A stretch of DNA of 64,000 nt, from assembly GCF_030865425.1 (NCBI RefSeq), contig NZ_JAVFCB010000001.1, positions 421,482 to 485,481 on the forward strand, in the 5' to 3' direction. Below are positions 28,193 through 36,716 of the stretch, in pieces; the first letter of the stretch is position 1, and each line of letters begins with the position of its first letter. The position numbers and the translations under genes are program-made. The DNA is from Microbacterium capsulatum. GTDB taxonomy: Bacteria; Actinomycetota; Actinomycetes; Actinomycetales; Microbacteriaceae. The notes below the pieces were generated by a model that saw nothing but the letters and a program-made list of their open reading frames with translations, was not told the DNA's origin and made no database searches.

Positions 28193-29488
28193 TCAGTTCT
28201 TCCTCGGCGGGCCGAACGGGGGAGCGTCATCGGGGACGAGCGCGGTGGCGATCTCACGGAACAGCCGGTCGCTCGCGTTGTCGTAGTCGCCGTTCACATC
28301 GAACGCGCCCGGAAGGAAGGTGGTGGCGACCGCGACCGCGACCTTCTGGGACGGCAGATAGGCCTCGGTGGCGCTGTAGCCGCTCAGCAGCGGGTTCTGC
28401 AGCTGCCCGGACCCGGAAAGCACCACACCGAGCCCGTAGTTGTAGGCGTCCGACTGGGGGAAGCAGGAGCCGCCGCAGGCCGGCATCCGCGTGCCGAACC
28501 CGATCAGGTGGGAATCGGTCATCGCATGGAAGCTCTTCGAGGACAGCAGCTTGCCGGTGCCGACCGCCACCGCCGTGGTGGTCATGTCGGTGATCGTGGT
28601 GGTCTCGGCCGCGCCGATCGGAGTGCCCCACACCGGATTCCAGTACGTGGACTCCTCGGTGAAGGACATTCCGGGCGGGATCCCCAGCGCTGACCGGCGC
28701 TCGGAGCTGTAGGCGTGCAGCGCGGGCTCCGGCACGGTCGCGGTGTCGTACGCGGTGGTCTGGGTCAGCCCCATCGGTCCGAGCACCTTCTCCTGCAGCA
28801 GCCGATCGAGGGGGGCGCCGCCGATCTGGGAGAGGATGTGGCCCAGGATCATGAAGTTGGTGTGCGAGTAGCTCCAGTTCGTGCCGGGAGCGAACTGCAG
28901 CGGCCGGTTGAAGGCGTCCTTCAGACGCTCCTCGAACGTGAACTGGTGGAACGGGTCGGCGTTGTACGCCGCGGTCCATCCGGGGTCCGTCTCGAAGTCG
29001 GGGTATCCCGTGGTCTGGTTCGTCAGCATCCTGAGCGTGACCGTCTTCGCCTCCGGCAGATCCGGCATCCACGTGTTGACCGTGTCGTCCAGGCGGACCT
29101 TGCCCTCGTCGACGTACTCCAGCAGCAGGGTCGACACGTACTCGAACGCGACGGCGCCGTTGCGGAAGTGCATGTCGGTGGTCGCGGGGACCCCGGTCAT
29201 CGAATCGCCGAACGCCTGCATGGCCACGACCTTGCCGCCGATCGTCACACGCACGATCGCGGCCTTGAGATGATCCGAGGCCATCGCCTGCTGCACGACC
29301 CGGGCGACGGCGTCCGCCTGCGGACCACGGACCGGCGCGGGCGTGGTCCCGGCGGGGGCAGGAGCGGAGGAGCTCGGCGGACGCAGGGCGAACCAGGCGA
29401 GGGTGGAGACGACCACCACCAGGCCGGCGACGATGCCGATCGTGCGACGTCGCGTGGAGGGTCCGGACGGCTGAGCTGCTGCGTTCAA
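28193..29488 (-). CDS. Beta-lactamase/DD-carboxypeptidase-fold protein with degraded active site
   Basis: A 431-residue exported or membrane-anchored protein: signal-anchor at residues 16-35, a Pro/Ala linker, then a class C serine beta-lactamase-type domain. The fold is recognised from HFRNGAVAFEYVSTLLLEYVDEGKV, aligned to the SxxK helix, and WSYSHTNFMILGHIL, aligned to the YxN motif. The catalytic residues are lost: Ala112 and Phe115 replace Ser and Lys, His replaces Asn in YxN, and the HTG-like motif is absent. It should not hydrolyse or acylate peptides, but may still bind peptidoglycan or a partner. Start at 29488; divergent from dxs with 257 bases between. Confidence 0.8.
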   Translation of the reverse strand: MNAAAQPSGPSTRRRTIGIVAGLVVVVSTLAWFALRPPSSSAPAPAGTTPAPVRGPQADAVARVVQQAMASDHLKAAIVRVTIGGKVVAMQAFGDSMTGVPATTDMHFRNGAVAFEYVSTLLLEYVDEGKVRLDDTVNTWMPDLPEAKTVTLRMLTNQTTGYPDFETDPGWTAAYNADPFHQFTFEERLKDAFNRPLQFAPGTNWSYSHTNFMILGHILSQIGGAPLDRLLQEKVLGPMGLTQTTAYDTATVPEPALHAYSSERRSALGIPPGMSFTEESTYWNPVWGTPIGAAETTTITDMTTTAVAVGTGKLLSSKSFHAMTDSHLIGFGTRMPACGGSCFPQSDAYNYGLGVVLSGSGQLQNPLLSGYSATEAYLPSQKVAVAVATTFLPGAFDVNGDYDNASDRLFREIATALVPDDAPPFGPPRKN

Positions 29489-29745
29489 CTTCAGTCCTCT
29501 CGCGGGCGATCGCGGAGGATCGCCCAGGAGGCGTCAGGAGCGGGCGGGACTTCTCGCTCATGGTGAGATGCGGGACGCCGGGCGCCGCTCACCATGTGGG
29601 TGCGCAGCCCGAGCATAGACCTCGGCCATGCATCGGTCGAGATGCGGCGGATCTCCAGCGGCCCCAGGGCAATGCTGGGTACGCTGGAACGATGCGGTGG
29701 CGCTTTCGGCGCAGCCGCTCCATTCGTCCTCAGGAGGCAGACACG

Positions 29746-31728
29746 GTGGCGATCCTTCCCGGCATCTCGGGTCCCCGCGACCTCGACCGGCTCTCGCCCG
29801 AGCAGCTCACGCAGCTCGCCGCGGAGATCCGGGCCTTCCTGATCGAGAACGTCGCCCGCACCGGCGGGCACCTGGGCCCGAACCTCGGTGTCGTGGAACT
29901 CACGATCGCGCTGCACCGGGTGTTCGCCTCGCCGGACGACCCGATCATCTTCGACACGGGCCATCAGTCCTACGTGCACAAGCTCCTCACCGGGCGCCAG
30001 GACTTCTCCGCGCTCCGTTCGCGCGGGGGCCTCGCCGGCTACCCGCAGCGCGAGGAGAGCGCGCACGACGTCGTGGAGTCGTCGCACGCGTCCAGTTCGC
30101 TGAGCTGGGCGGACGGCATCTCCCGGGCGTTCACCGCCACCGGGCGCGCGGACCGGCATGTGGTCGCCGTCGTCGGCGACGGTGCGCTCACCGGTGGCAT
30201 GACCTGGGAGGCGCTGAACAACATCTCCGACGACAACGAGCGCAACCTCGTGATCGTCGTGAACGACAACGGCCGCTCCTACGCCCCGACGATCGGCGGC
30301 ATGGCCCGGTACATGAACCGGGTGCGCACCGCGGGCGTCTACCGGGATCTGCACCGGACCTCGGACCGCTTCTTCCGCGCGCTCGGCCCGGTCGGACGGG
30401 CCTTCTACCGGGGCGTCCGCGGCGGCACGCACGGGTTCCTCTCGCGCTTCTCGAACAACGAGGAGCTGTACTCGAACCTCGACATCAAGTACCTCGGCCC
30501 GGTCGACGGACACGACATCCAGGCGCTCACCGAGACGCTCCAGCTGGCGAAGGGCTTCGGCGCCCCCGTGATCGTGCACGTGATCACCGAGAAGGGCCGT
30601 GGCTACCAGCCGGCGCTCGACGACGAGGCCGACCAGTTCCACGCGGTCGGAAAGATCGACCCGAAGACCGGCGGCGCCCTGGGCTCGGCGGGTGTGGGCT
30701 GGACCGACGTGTTCGCCGACGCGCTGCTGGACGTGGGATCGCGTACGCCGAACGTCATCGCCATGACCGCCGCGATGCTCCGGCCGACCGGGCTCGCCCC
30801 CTTCGCGGAGCGCTTCCCGGACCGGGTCTACGACGTCGGGATCGCGGAGCAGCACGCCGTGACCGCGGCGGCGGGCCTCGCCTACGGCGGCCTGCACCCG
30901 GTGGTGGCGCTGTACGCCACGTTCATGGGGCGCGCGTTCGACCAGGTGCTGATGGACGTCGGCCTGCACCGGGCGGGCGTGACCTTCGTGCTCGACCGCG
31001 CCGGCGTGACCGGCCCGGATGGACCGAGCCACCACGGCCTGTGGGATCTCTCCCTGCTGCAGATCGTTCCGGGCATCAGGATCGCCGCGCCCCGCGACGG
31101 CGAGCGGCTGCGCGAGGAGCTGGAGGAGGCGGTGGCCGTCGACGACGCGCCCACCGTGATCCGCTTCCCCAAGGGGGGCGTGACGCCGGAGATCGCGGCG
31201 GTCGAAAGGCTGCAGGACGGCGTGGATGTGCTCTCCCGCGGGGAGGGCGAGGACGTGCTGCTCGTCGGCATCGGCCCGTTCGCGGCGCTCGCGCTCGAGG
31301 TCGCCGACCGGCTCAAGGCGCAGGGGATCGGCGCCACCGTGATCGATCCGCGCTGGGTGATCCCGGTGCAAGAGTCGGTCGTGGAGCTCGCCGCCCGCCA
31401 TCGCCTCGTGATCACCCTGGAAGACGGGATCCGCGTCGGCGGCGTCGGCACCCGGGTGCGCCAGGTGCTCCGCGAGGCGGGCATCGACACCGCCGTCGAC
31501 GAGCTGGGCCTTCCGGACGAGTACATCGACCACGCCACGCGGGAGCAGATCCTCGAGGACGCCGGACTCACCGCCGGCAAGATCGCGCAGGACGTCGTTG
31601 CTCAGGTGCTCGGCACCCGCGTGCCGATCGCGCGTCCTGCCGGAGAGACCCCGCTGCACACGGGAGCCATCGACATCATCTCGGGACGCCGGGACGACGT
31701 CGAGATCGAAGACCGCCGCCGACGATGA
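29746..31728 (+). CDS. dxs: 1-deoxy-D-xylulose-5-phosphate synthase
   Basis: A 660-residue thiamine-diphosphate enzyme making DXP from pyruvate and glyceraldehyde 3-phosphate, the first step of the MEP isoprenoid pathway. Motifs: GHQSYVHKLLTGR (about 68-80), the ThDP-Mg site GDGALTGGMTWEALNN (about 145-160), the pyrimidine-domain YDVGIAEQHAVTAAAGLAYGG (catalytic Glu, about 365-385) and DRAGVTGPDGPSHHG. GTG at 29746 follows AGGAGGCAGACAC at good spacing; the long reading frame upstream has no family similarity. Its stop overlaps the deacetylase start (ATGA). Confidence 0.95.
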   Translation: MAILPGISGPRDLDRLSPEQLTQLAAEIRAFLIENVARTGGHLGPNLGVVELTIALHRVFASPDDPIIFDTGHQSYVHKLLTGRQDFSALRSRGGLAGYPQREESAHDVVESSHASSSLSWADGISRAFTATGRADRHVVAVVGDGALTGGMTWEALNNISDDNERNLVIVVNDNGRSYAPTIGGMARYMNRVRTAGVYRDLHRTSDRFFRALGPVGRAFYRGVRGGTHGFLSRFSNNEELYSNLDIKYLGPVDGHDIQALTETLQLAKGFGAPVIVHVITEKGRGYQPALDDEADQFHAVGKIDPKTGGALGSAGVGWTDVFADALLDVGSRTPNVIAMTAAMLRPTGLAPFAERFPDRVYDVGIAEQHAVTAAAGLAYGGLHPVVALYATFMGRAFDQVLMDVGLHRAGVTFVLDRAGVTGPDGPSHHGLWDLSLLQIVPGIRIAAPRDGERLREELEEAVAVDDAPTVIRFPKGGVTPEIAAVERLQDGVDVLSRGEGEDVLLVGIGPFAALALEVADRLKAQGIGATVIDPRWVIPVQESVVELAARHRLVITLEDGIRVGGVGTRVRQVLREAGIDTAVDELGLPDEYIDHATREQILEDAGLTAGKIAQDVVAQVLGTRVPIARPAGETPLHTGAIDIISGRRDDVEIEDRRRR

Positions 31729-32669
31729 ACTCGGCGCGAGCCGACGGGCCCCTCACGCGGCGCACCTTCGGCGGACTGCTGCTTGCGGCCGCGGCGGTGG
31801 GGATGAGCGGCTGCGCAACCAGGTCGCCGGAGCGAGCATCGTCGACCGACGCGGCCAGCCCGGCAGGCTCGACCGCCACTGCGACTGCGACGCCGCGGAT
31901 CACCGTCGCGTCCGTCCCCGAGGCCGCCGCACCGGTCGCGACCGGCGCGGCGGCGACCTCGTCGCCGGCCCAGGCCGTGATCGAGCGACATGCGTCGCAG
32001 AACCCAAGGGCCTGGGGGATGCAGCTGCCCGGGATCCGTAGTTCGCTCGATGCGCCGACGAGTGCGGACGGACATCCGCGCGTCGCGCTCACTTTCGATG
32101 CGTGCGGCGGCCCCGCGGGCTCCGGTTTCGACGAGAAGCTGGTCACCGCTTTGATCGCGCAGCGGATCCCCGCGACCCTGTTCCTCAACGGCCGCTGGAT
32201 CGACGCGAACCCGGTCGTGGCCCGGAAGCTCTTCGCCGAGCCGCTGTTCGAGATCGGCAATCACGGGACGCTCCACCGCCCACTGTCCGTGCGCGGGCGC
32301 GCCGCCTACGGGATACCCGGAACGTCCTCCGCCGCCGAGGCGGTCGACGAGGTCTGGGTGAACCACGAGCGGATCCGTTCGCTCACAGGCAGGGCCCCGC
32401 GCTGGTTCCGCCCGGGCACGGCGCATTACGACGACGTCGCGGTGTCCATCGTGCACGACCTCGGCGAGACTCCGCTGGGCTTCACCGTGAACGGTGATGG
32501 GGGAGCGACCTTCCCCGCGCGAGTGGTCGCACGCGAAGTGGGCAAGGCGGTCGGCGGCGATATCGTGCTTGCCCACATGAACCAGCCCGGGTCGGGCACC
32601 GCCGACGGCGTCATCGCCGCGATCGCTGCCCTCCATGATCGCGGCGCGCAGTTCGTGCACATCGACTGA
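31725..32669 (+). CDS. Polysaccharide deacetylase-family lipoprotein
   Basis: A 314-residue exported protein. The N-terminus carries a twin-arginine signal (RRTFGG) and a lipobox (AVGMSGC, Cys at about residue 28), so a Tat-exported lipoprotein is likely. A low-complexity Ala/Thr linker is followed by a NodB domain: ALTFDACGG (metal Asp, about 123-131; the form with DACGG in place of DDG), then the two metal His in GNHGTLHRPL (about 181-190), and WFRPGTAHYDD. Likely acts on cell-wall or other surface sugars. ATG overlaps the dxs stop. Stop is 3 bases from the convergent membrane-protein gene. Confidence 0.88.
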   Translation: MNSARADGPLTRRTFGGLLLAAAAVGMSGCATRSPERASSTDAASPAGSTATATATPRITVASVPEAAAPVATGAAATSSPAQAVIERHASQNPRAWGMQLPGIRSSLDAPTSADGHPRVALTFDACGGPAGSGFDEKLVTALIAQRIPATLFLNGRWIDANPVVARKLFAEPLFEIGNHGTLHRPLSVRGRAAYGIPGTSSAAEAVDEVWVNHERIRSLTGRAPRWFRPGTAHYDDVAVSIVHDLGETPLGFTVNGDGGATFPARVVAREVGKAVGGDIVLAHMNQPGSGTADGVIAAIAALHDRGAQFVHID

Positions 32670-32672
32670 GGA

Positions 32673-33065
32673 TCAGCTTCGGACGGTTGCGAGCTTCCGG
32701 TCCGTTCGCAGGGCCCGGTGTATCGCGATCACCCAACCGGCAGCTGCGGCCGTTCCGGTGAGCGCTGCGGGGAGGCCGATGTCGAGAACGGTGACGGCTC
32801 CATCGCCCCCGATACTGAGGACGCCTCTGAGCGACCCCACAAGACCTCCGATGATGCTGCCGAGGAGCAGATAGACGGTCGCGTGTGCCCACCGCGAGTG
32901 CACACGCCTCATCGACCGCCCGATCCAGCCTGCGAGGGGAAGCATCAGGAGCGTCACGACTCCGGCGACGGCGCCGCCGATCACCGCGACGAAAAGCGCG
33001 AAACAGAGCAGCAGTAGGATGCTGCCGCCGGTGAGGGCGGCCCAAGCGCCGCCCTCACTGCGCAT
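32673..33065 (-). CDS. Small membrane protein, paralogue of the C-terminal half of the 33.2-33.8 kb gene
   Basis: About 130 residues with four hydrophobic segments (GGSILLLLCFALFVAVIGG, VVTLLMLPLAGWIG, ATVYLLLGSIIGGLVG, AALTGTAAAAGWVIAIH). It aligns by eye with the second half of the gene at 33243-33823: LPLAGWIGRSMRRVHSRWAH matches LPAWAINKALSRVRSHAA. Its ATG at 33065 overlaps the end of the preceding small gene by 11 bases, so the two are either coupled genes or one gene broken by a frameshift. Function unknown. Confidence 0.65.
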   Translation of the reverse strand: MRSEGGAWAALTGGSILLLLCFALFVAVIGGAVAGVVTLLMLPLAGWIGRSMRRVHSRWAHATVYLLLGSIIGGLVGSLRGVLSIGGDGAVTVLDIGLPAALTGTAAAAGWVIAIHRALRTDRKLATVRS

Positions 33066-33246
33066 CCGAGCGCGCGAAGGCAAGTGCGTGGGTGACGAGA
33101 TCGACAGTGAGCGGTATGAGGAACACCAGCTCGAGCAGGATCAGGAAGATGAGCCAGGTCCACAGACCGCCCAGATTGCGTTCCTGGCGGGTGAACGCCA
33201 TCGGCTCCTGAGGGGTCCGCGGAGAACGAGCCGTCGTGGCGCTCAT
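33055..33246 (-). CDS. Small membrane protein, paralogue of the N-terminus of the 33.2-33.8 kb gene
   Basis: A 63-residue protein starting MSATTARSPRTPQEPMAFTR with one membrane segment (TWLIFLILLELVFLIPLTV). The start strongly resembles that of the upstream gene (MSSPTNASPRTSKEPMAFTE), so the two are tandem copies. ATG at 33246 overlaps by 4 bases the stop of the other reading frame of the upstream gene, which supports coupling to that frame. No function can be assigned. Confidence 0.65.
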   Translation of the reverse strand: MSATTARSPRTPQEPMAFTRQERNLGGLWTWLIFLILLELVFLIPLTVDLVTHALAFARSDAQ

Positions 33247-33823
33247 CGCGCATCCTTGGGTTCCGGCGTCGGCGGCAGACGAAAGACGCACTTCCTGGTG
33301 CGGCCGCGGTCTGAAGACAACGCTCGGGCGGCAGCGAGTTGCCACGCAAGCGCAAAAGCCACTCCCGAAGCGATGGCACTGCCGACGACTACCGCGAGTA
33401 CGAGGGGGCGAGGAGGAAGGCGCCGAACGACGCAAACCCGGCCACGGCGCCGGCGGCACCGACCGCGACTCCGAACAGCGTGTTCACCGCGAGGAGCGCC
33501 GCGTGGCTGCGGACCCGGCTGAGTGCTTTGTTGATCGCCCACGCAGGGAGGACGAAGACCGCGAACACGGGGATGCTGACCACGGCGCCGATGGCGGTGA
33601 GACCGATTGCGGCCGTGCACAGGCTGGGAAGGCCTGATCCGGCGAACGACACATAGGTCCCCTGAGGCAGCACCTCTCCCAGGCTCAAGGAGATCATGAG
33701 GCAGACGGGCAGCAGAAGGAAAACCAGAATCCAAGCCACGAGCGCACCGAACCAGAACTCGCCTTCGGTGAACGCCATCGGTTCCTTGGACGTGCGCGGC
33801 GATGCGTTCGTCGGACTGCTCAT
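33243..33823 (-). pseudogene. Membrane protein gene with an apparent one-base frameshift
   Basis: The reading frame from ATG 33823 gives 144 residues with three or four membrane segments and ends at 33389 with SYSR. A different frame, open from the same area to 33243, encodes a convincing final membrane helix (PLVLAVVVGSAIASGVAFAL). Adding one base in the G5 run at 33404-33408 joins both frames into a protein of about 193 residues that aligns with the downstream paralogue. The stop of the restored frame overlaps the next start as ATGA, so the restored form was probably the original. Either a real mutation, a phase-variable tract or a sequencing error. The start overlaps the tetR stop (ATGA). 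Confidence 0.6.
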
Positions 33824-34512
33824 GGCCGCACATCCGCGATCTGGTCGAGCAGGTCGCGCGTGACGCCGCGGACCCCTGGCACCCGCAGGAACGGCAGTGC
33901 GACGGCGAACAGGCGCAGCCCCGTGTCGAGGAGGCGGGCGGTCTTCGCCTGGCCCGGGGACTCGTCGTAGGTCCAGCGCAGGACGAGGGCGAGGTAGGCG
34001 GGGAAGAGGGCGTCCGGCAGCCGCTCGGCGATGTCCTCGGGAAGCCGGTGCCCGGATCCCTCGACGACGTCGCGCAGCAGCCCGACGGTCATCTCCCGTG
34101 CGGGGGAGGATTCGGCCGACAGCGGGTTGATCGGCGAATCGGGGGAGACCATCGCGCTGAGGAAGCCGGGGGCGACGCGGCGGTACTCGCCCACCGCCTC
34201 GAGGCCGGTGTCGAAGAACACGCGGAGGCGCTCGACGAGGCCGGTCGTCTGCTGCAGCCGCGGGCGGGCGCGGTGGGCGTGGTCGATCTGCACCTGCTCG
34301 TAGAGCTCCTGCACGAGGTGCTCCTTGGAGGGGAAGTAGTAGTACGCGTTGCCGACGGAGACGCCCGCCTCCTTCGCGATCAGCCGGATCGTCGTGTCGG
34401 GGTAGCCGCGCTCGACGAACGATGCCAACGCGGCATCGCGGATCCGCGCCCTGGTCTTCTCCGCCTTCGAGGTCAGCGGGGTGGGATCCTTCGCGTCCGC
34501 AGAACTGAACAT
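33820..34512 (-). CDS. TetR family transcriptional regulator
   Basis: A 230-residue repressor. The N-terminal helix-turn-helix spans about residues 16-62: AEKTRARIRDAALASF, then TIRLIAKEAGVSVGNAYYYF, a standard TetR recognition helix, then PSKEHLVQELY. The C-terminal ligand domain is helical and not assignable to a known ligand. The ATG at 34512 lies inside a perfect 12-bp palindrome, a likely autoregulatory site. Its stop overlaps the following membrane gene by 4 bases, so these membrane proteins are likely its targets. An upstream in-frame start would add 17 poorly conserved residues. Confidence 0.88.
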   Translation of the reverse strand: MFSSADAKDPTPLTSKAEKTRARIRDAALASFVERGYPDTTIRLIAKEAGVSVGNAYYYFPSKEHLVQELYEQVQIDHAHRARPRLQQTTGLVERLRVFFDTGLEAVGEYRRVAPGFLSAMVSPDSPINPLSAESSPAREMTVGLLRDVVEGSGHRLPEDIAERLPDALFPAYLALVLRWTYDESPGQAKTARLLDTGLRLFAVALPFLRVPGVRGVTRDLLDQIADVRP

Positions 34513-34517
34513 GTTCA
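34506..34517. promoter_or_regulatory. Palindrome at the tetR start codon
   Basis: TGAACATGTTCA, a perfect 12-bp palindrome centred on the start codon of the TetR gene, next to an AT-rich AAATAATA stretch. Candidate operator for autorepression. Confidence 0.5.
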
Positions 34518-34561
34518 AATAATAGCGCGACAGACGCACGAGGGAAAGCACGCGGGCGCGG

Positions 34562-36094
34562 TCACAGGGGATCCGCGAGTGCTCCCTCGACGATCCCGTG
34601 CACGGCCTCCACCGCCCGGTCGCGGTCCGCCGGGACGAGTCCGATGCGGGTGCGCCGATCCAGCACGTCGCCGACGGTGAGCGCTCCCTCGGCGCGGACT
34701 GCGAATTCGATCTCGGCGCGTCGCACGTCGAGGCCGGGGGCGATGAGTTCTGCCGGCGCTTCGCAGCGCGCCTCGGCCAGCACGGTGCGCGCCTCGACGC
34801 CGAACCGGGCGAGCATCGCGGCAGGTGCGTCGTCCGAGCGCCCGATCGCGCCGACCAGGCCGAGCCGCGCGGTGCGGCTCGGCGGAACAGGACGGCCGAG
34901 GCGGGCCGCCGCGAGATCCACCGCGTCCTGAGCCATGCGCCGGTAGGTGGTGAGCTTGCCCCCGAGCACGCTCACGAACCCGTCGTCGGCGAGCGCCACG
35001 AGGTGACGGCGGGACACGTCGGCGGAGGAGCTCCCGTCTCCCGCGTCGACGAGCGGACGGAGCCCCGAGTACGCGCCGATCACCGCGTCGCGGGCGACCG
35101 GCTGCGCCAGCACGCGGCTGATCGTCTGCAGCAGGAAGGCGATCTCGGACTCCTCCGGCGTGGGCACGGGCGGGATGGGGCCTGGCGCATCCTCGTCGGT
35201 CAGTCCGACCACGACCCGCCCGAGCTGCTGCGGCAGGGCGAACACGAACCGGCTGAGCGACCCGGGGTGCGGGACGGTCAGGGCGACGTGCGGGCTGCTC
35301 AGCGCGGCGGCGTCGAGCACGATGTGCGTGCCGCGGCTGGGACGCACCCGGAGCCGGTCGTCGAGCGAACCGGCCCACACGCCCGTCGCGTTCACGACCA
35401 CGCCGGCGCGCAGGGCGAACCGTTCGCCGGTCAGTGCGTCCTCCACGTCGGCGCCGGTGCCGTGCAGACGCCGCGCCCGCACCCGGGTGAGGATGTCCGC
35501 GCCCAGACCGGCTGCGGTGCGGCACACCGCCACGACGAGGCGCGCGTCGTCGATCAGCTGGCCGTCCGCACCGAGGACCCCGCCGCGGAGCCCGTGCGGA
35601 TCCAGCGCCGGGACGAGGCGCTGTGCCGTCGCCCGGGACACGAGGCGGGGCGGCGCGAGCACAGAGCGCTTCGTGCCCGCGCGCAGGCGCAGCAGATCTC
35701 CGAGGCCCATCCCGACGGCCCCGCCGACGCGTTGACGCAGATCCACGCCGCGCCCGAACGGCAGCAGCTGGGGGAGCGGGCGGATCAGGTGCGGCGCGAT
35801 CACGGTCATCAGGAGGTGTCGCTCCTCGGCGCTCTCCCGCGCGGTCGCGATGTCGCCGGTGGCGAGGTAGCGCAGGCCGCCGTGCACGAGCTTCGAGCTC
35901 CACCGGCTCGTGCCGAAGGCCAGGTCCTCCGCCTCGATCAGTGCCACCCGCAGGCCCCGCGAGGCCGCGTCGAGGGCGACCCCCGCGCCGGTGATCCCGC
36001 CGCCGACGACGAGCACGTCGACGGCGTCCTCGGCGAGGCGTTCGAGGGCTGCGCGGCGCTGCGCGGCGATGGGCAGGCGCGGGACGACGGTCAC
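34562..36094 (-). CDS. glpD: Glycerol-3-phosphate dehydrogenase, FAD-dependent
   Basis: A 510-residue membrane-associated flavoenzyme oxidising sn-glycerol 3-phosphate to dihydroxyacetone phosphate. FAD-binding motif VLVVGGGITGAGVALDAASRG (about 28-48), GTSRWSSKLVHGGLRYL (about 60-76), a central substrate domain with FVFALPQQLGRVVVGLTD, and the GGKLTTYRRMAQDAVD motif (about 376-391) with a C-terminal helical domain. GTG at 36094 overlaps the stop of the TetR gene (GTGA), so both are co-transcribed. Together with the divergent genes this repeats the order seen in M. tuberculosis (glpD1, tetR, flavoprotein, lipid kinase). Confidence 0.93.
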   Translation of the reverse strand: MTVVPRLPIAAQRRAALERLAEDAVDVLVVGGGITGAGVALDAASRGLRVALIEAEDLAFGTSRWSSKLVHGGLRYLATGDIATARESAEERHLLMTVIAPHLIRPLPQLLPFGRGVDLRQRVGGAVGMGLGDLLRLRAGTKRSVLAPPRLVSRATAQRLVPALDPHGLRGGVLGADGQLIDDARLVVAVCRTAAGLGADILTRVRARRLHGTGADVEDALTGERFALRAGVVVNATGVWAGSLDDRLRVRPSRGTHIVLDAAALSSPHVALTVPHPGSLSRFVFALPQQLGRVVVGLTDEDAPGPIPPVPTPEESEIAFLLQTISRVLAQPVARDAVIGAYSGLRPLVDAGDGSSSADVSRRHLVALADDGFVSVLGGKLTTYRRMAQDAVDLAAARLGRPVPPSRTARLGLVGAIGRSDDAPAAMLARFGVEARTVLAEARCEAPAELIAPGLDVRRAEIEFAVRAEGALTVGDVLDRRTRIGLVPADRDRAVEAVHGIVEGALADPL

Positions 36095-36696
36095 GGCCGC
36101 AGATGCCCGTCGAGTGCGGCGGCGAGCTCGCGCGTCCAGGCGGCGCGGTCGAGCAGGTCGCTCACCGTGCCGTGCGAGAGGATCGCCGACTGGGCGATGA
36201 GCAGGAGCATCACGGCGATCTCGTCCGACGCCCCTTGCCGCACCGAGCCGCCGGCCTGGGCGACGGCGATCGCGGACGACAGGTGCGAGAGGATCACGCG
36301 CTGACTCGTGCCGAAGCGCTGCAGCATGTACCGGGTGAAGACCTCGGGCTCCCGCTCCAGAAGCGCGGCGAACAGCGGATCCGCCCCGAGCGCGGCGGCG
36401 AAGCGCATCACCTCGGCGACGATGTCCGCTCGCGTGGCCGCCGCCTGGTCGCCCGCGGCGAGCAGGACCAGCACCCGACGCAGCAGCGTCGCGCGCACGA
36501 CCTCGTCCGCGCCGGACCAGCTGCGGTAGACGGTCGGACGGCTGAGCCCGGCTGTCCGCGCGAGCTCGGCGATCGTGAGGCCGTGGACCCCGCGGGTGCG
36601 GATCAGCTCCTCGGCGGCGTCGAGGAGACGCCGCTGCGTCGCGTCCCAGCGCAGAGCGGGCTCCAGGTCCGGCGCAAGTGGTTGACGTATTGCCAT
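36091..36696 (-). CDS. TetR family transcriptional regulator
   Basis: A 201-residue repressor: helix-turn-helix at about residues 17-63 with TQRRLLDAAEELIRTRG and LTIAELARTAGLSRPTVYRSW, then an all-helical ligand domain. It lies between glpD (coupled, GTGA) and the divergent flavoprotein operon; the divergent starts are only 20 bases apart and the gap contains the repeated TGTAACAC/TGTAACGC half-sites, a probable operator for both directions. Start could instead be GTG at 36708. Likely controls glycerophospholipid or ether-lipid metabolism, judged from the neighbours. Confidence 0.9.
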   Translation of the reverse strand: MAIRQPLAPDLEPALRWDATQRRLLDAAEELIRTRGVHGLTIAELARTAGLSRPTVYRSWSGADEVVRATLLRRVLVLLAAGDQAAATRADIVAEVMRFAAALGADPLFAALLEREPEVFTRYMLQRFGTSQRVILSHLSSAIAVAQAGGSVRQGASDEIAVMLLLIAQSAILSHGTVSDLLDRAAWTRELAAALDGHLRP

Positions 36697-36716
36697 AATG
36701 TGTAACACTGTAACGC
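36697..36716. promoter_or_regulatory. Short divergent control region with repeated TGTAAC half-sites
   Basis: Only about 20 bases separate the divergent TetR and flavoprotein starts. The sequence includes GTGTAACAC followed by TGTAACGC, two 8-base direct half-sites. Both genes would be nearly leaderless, and a single bound repressor could block both. Confidence 0.5.
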
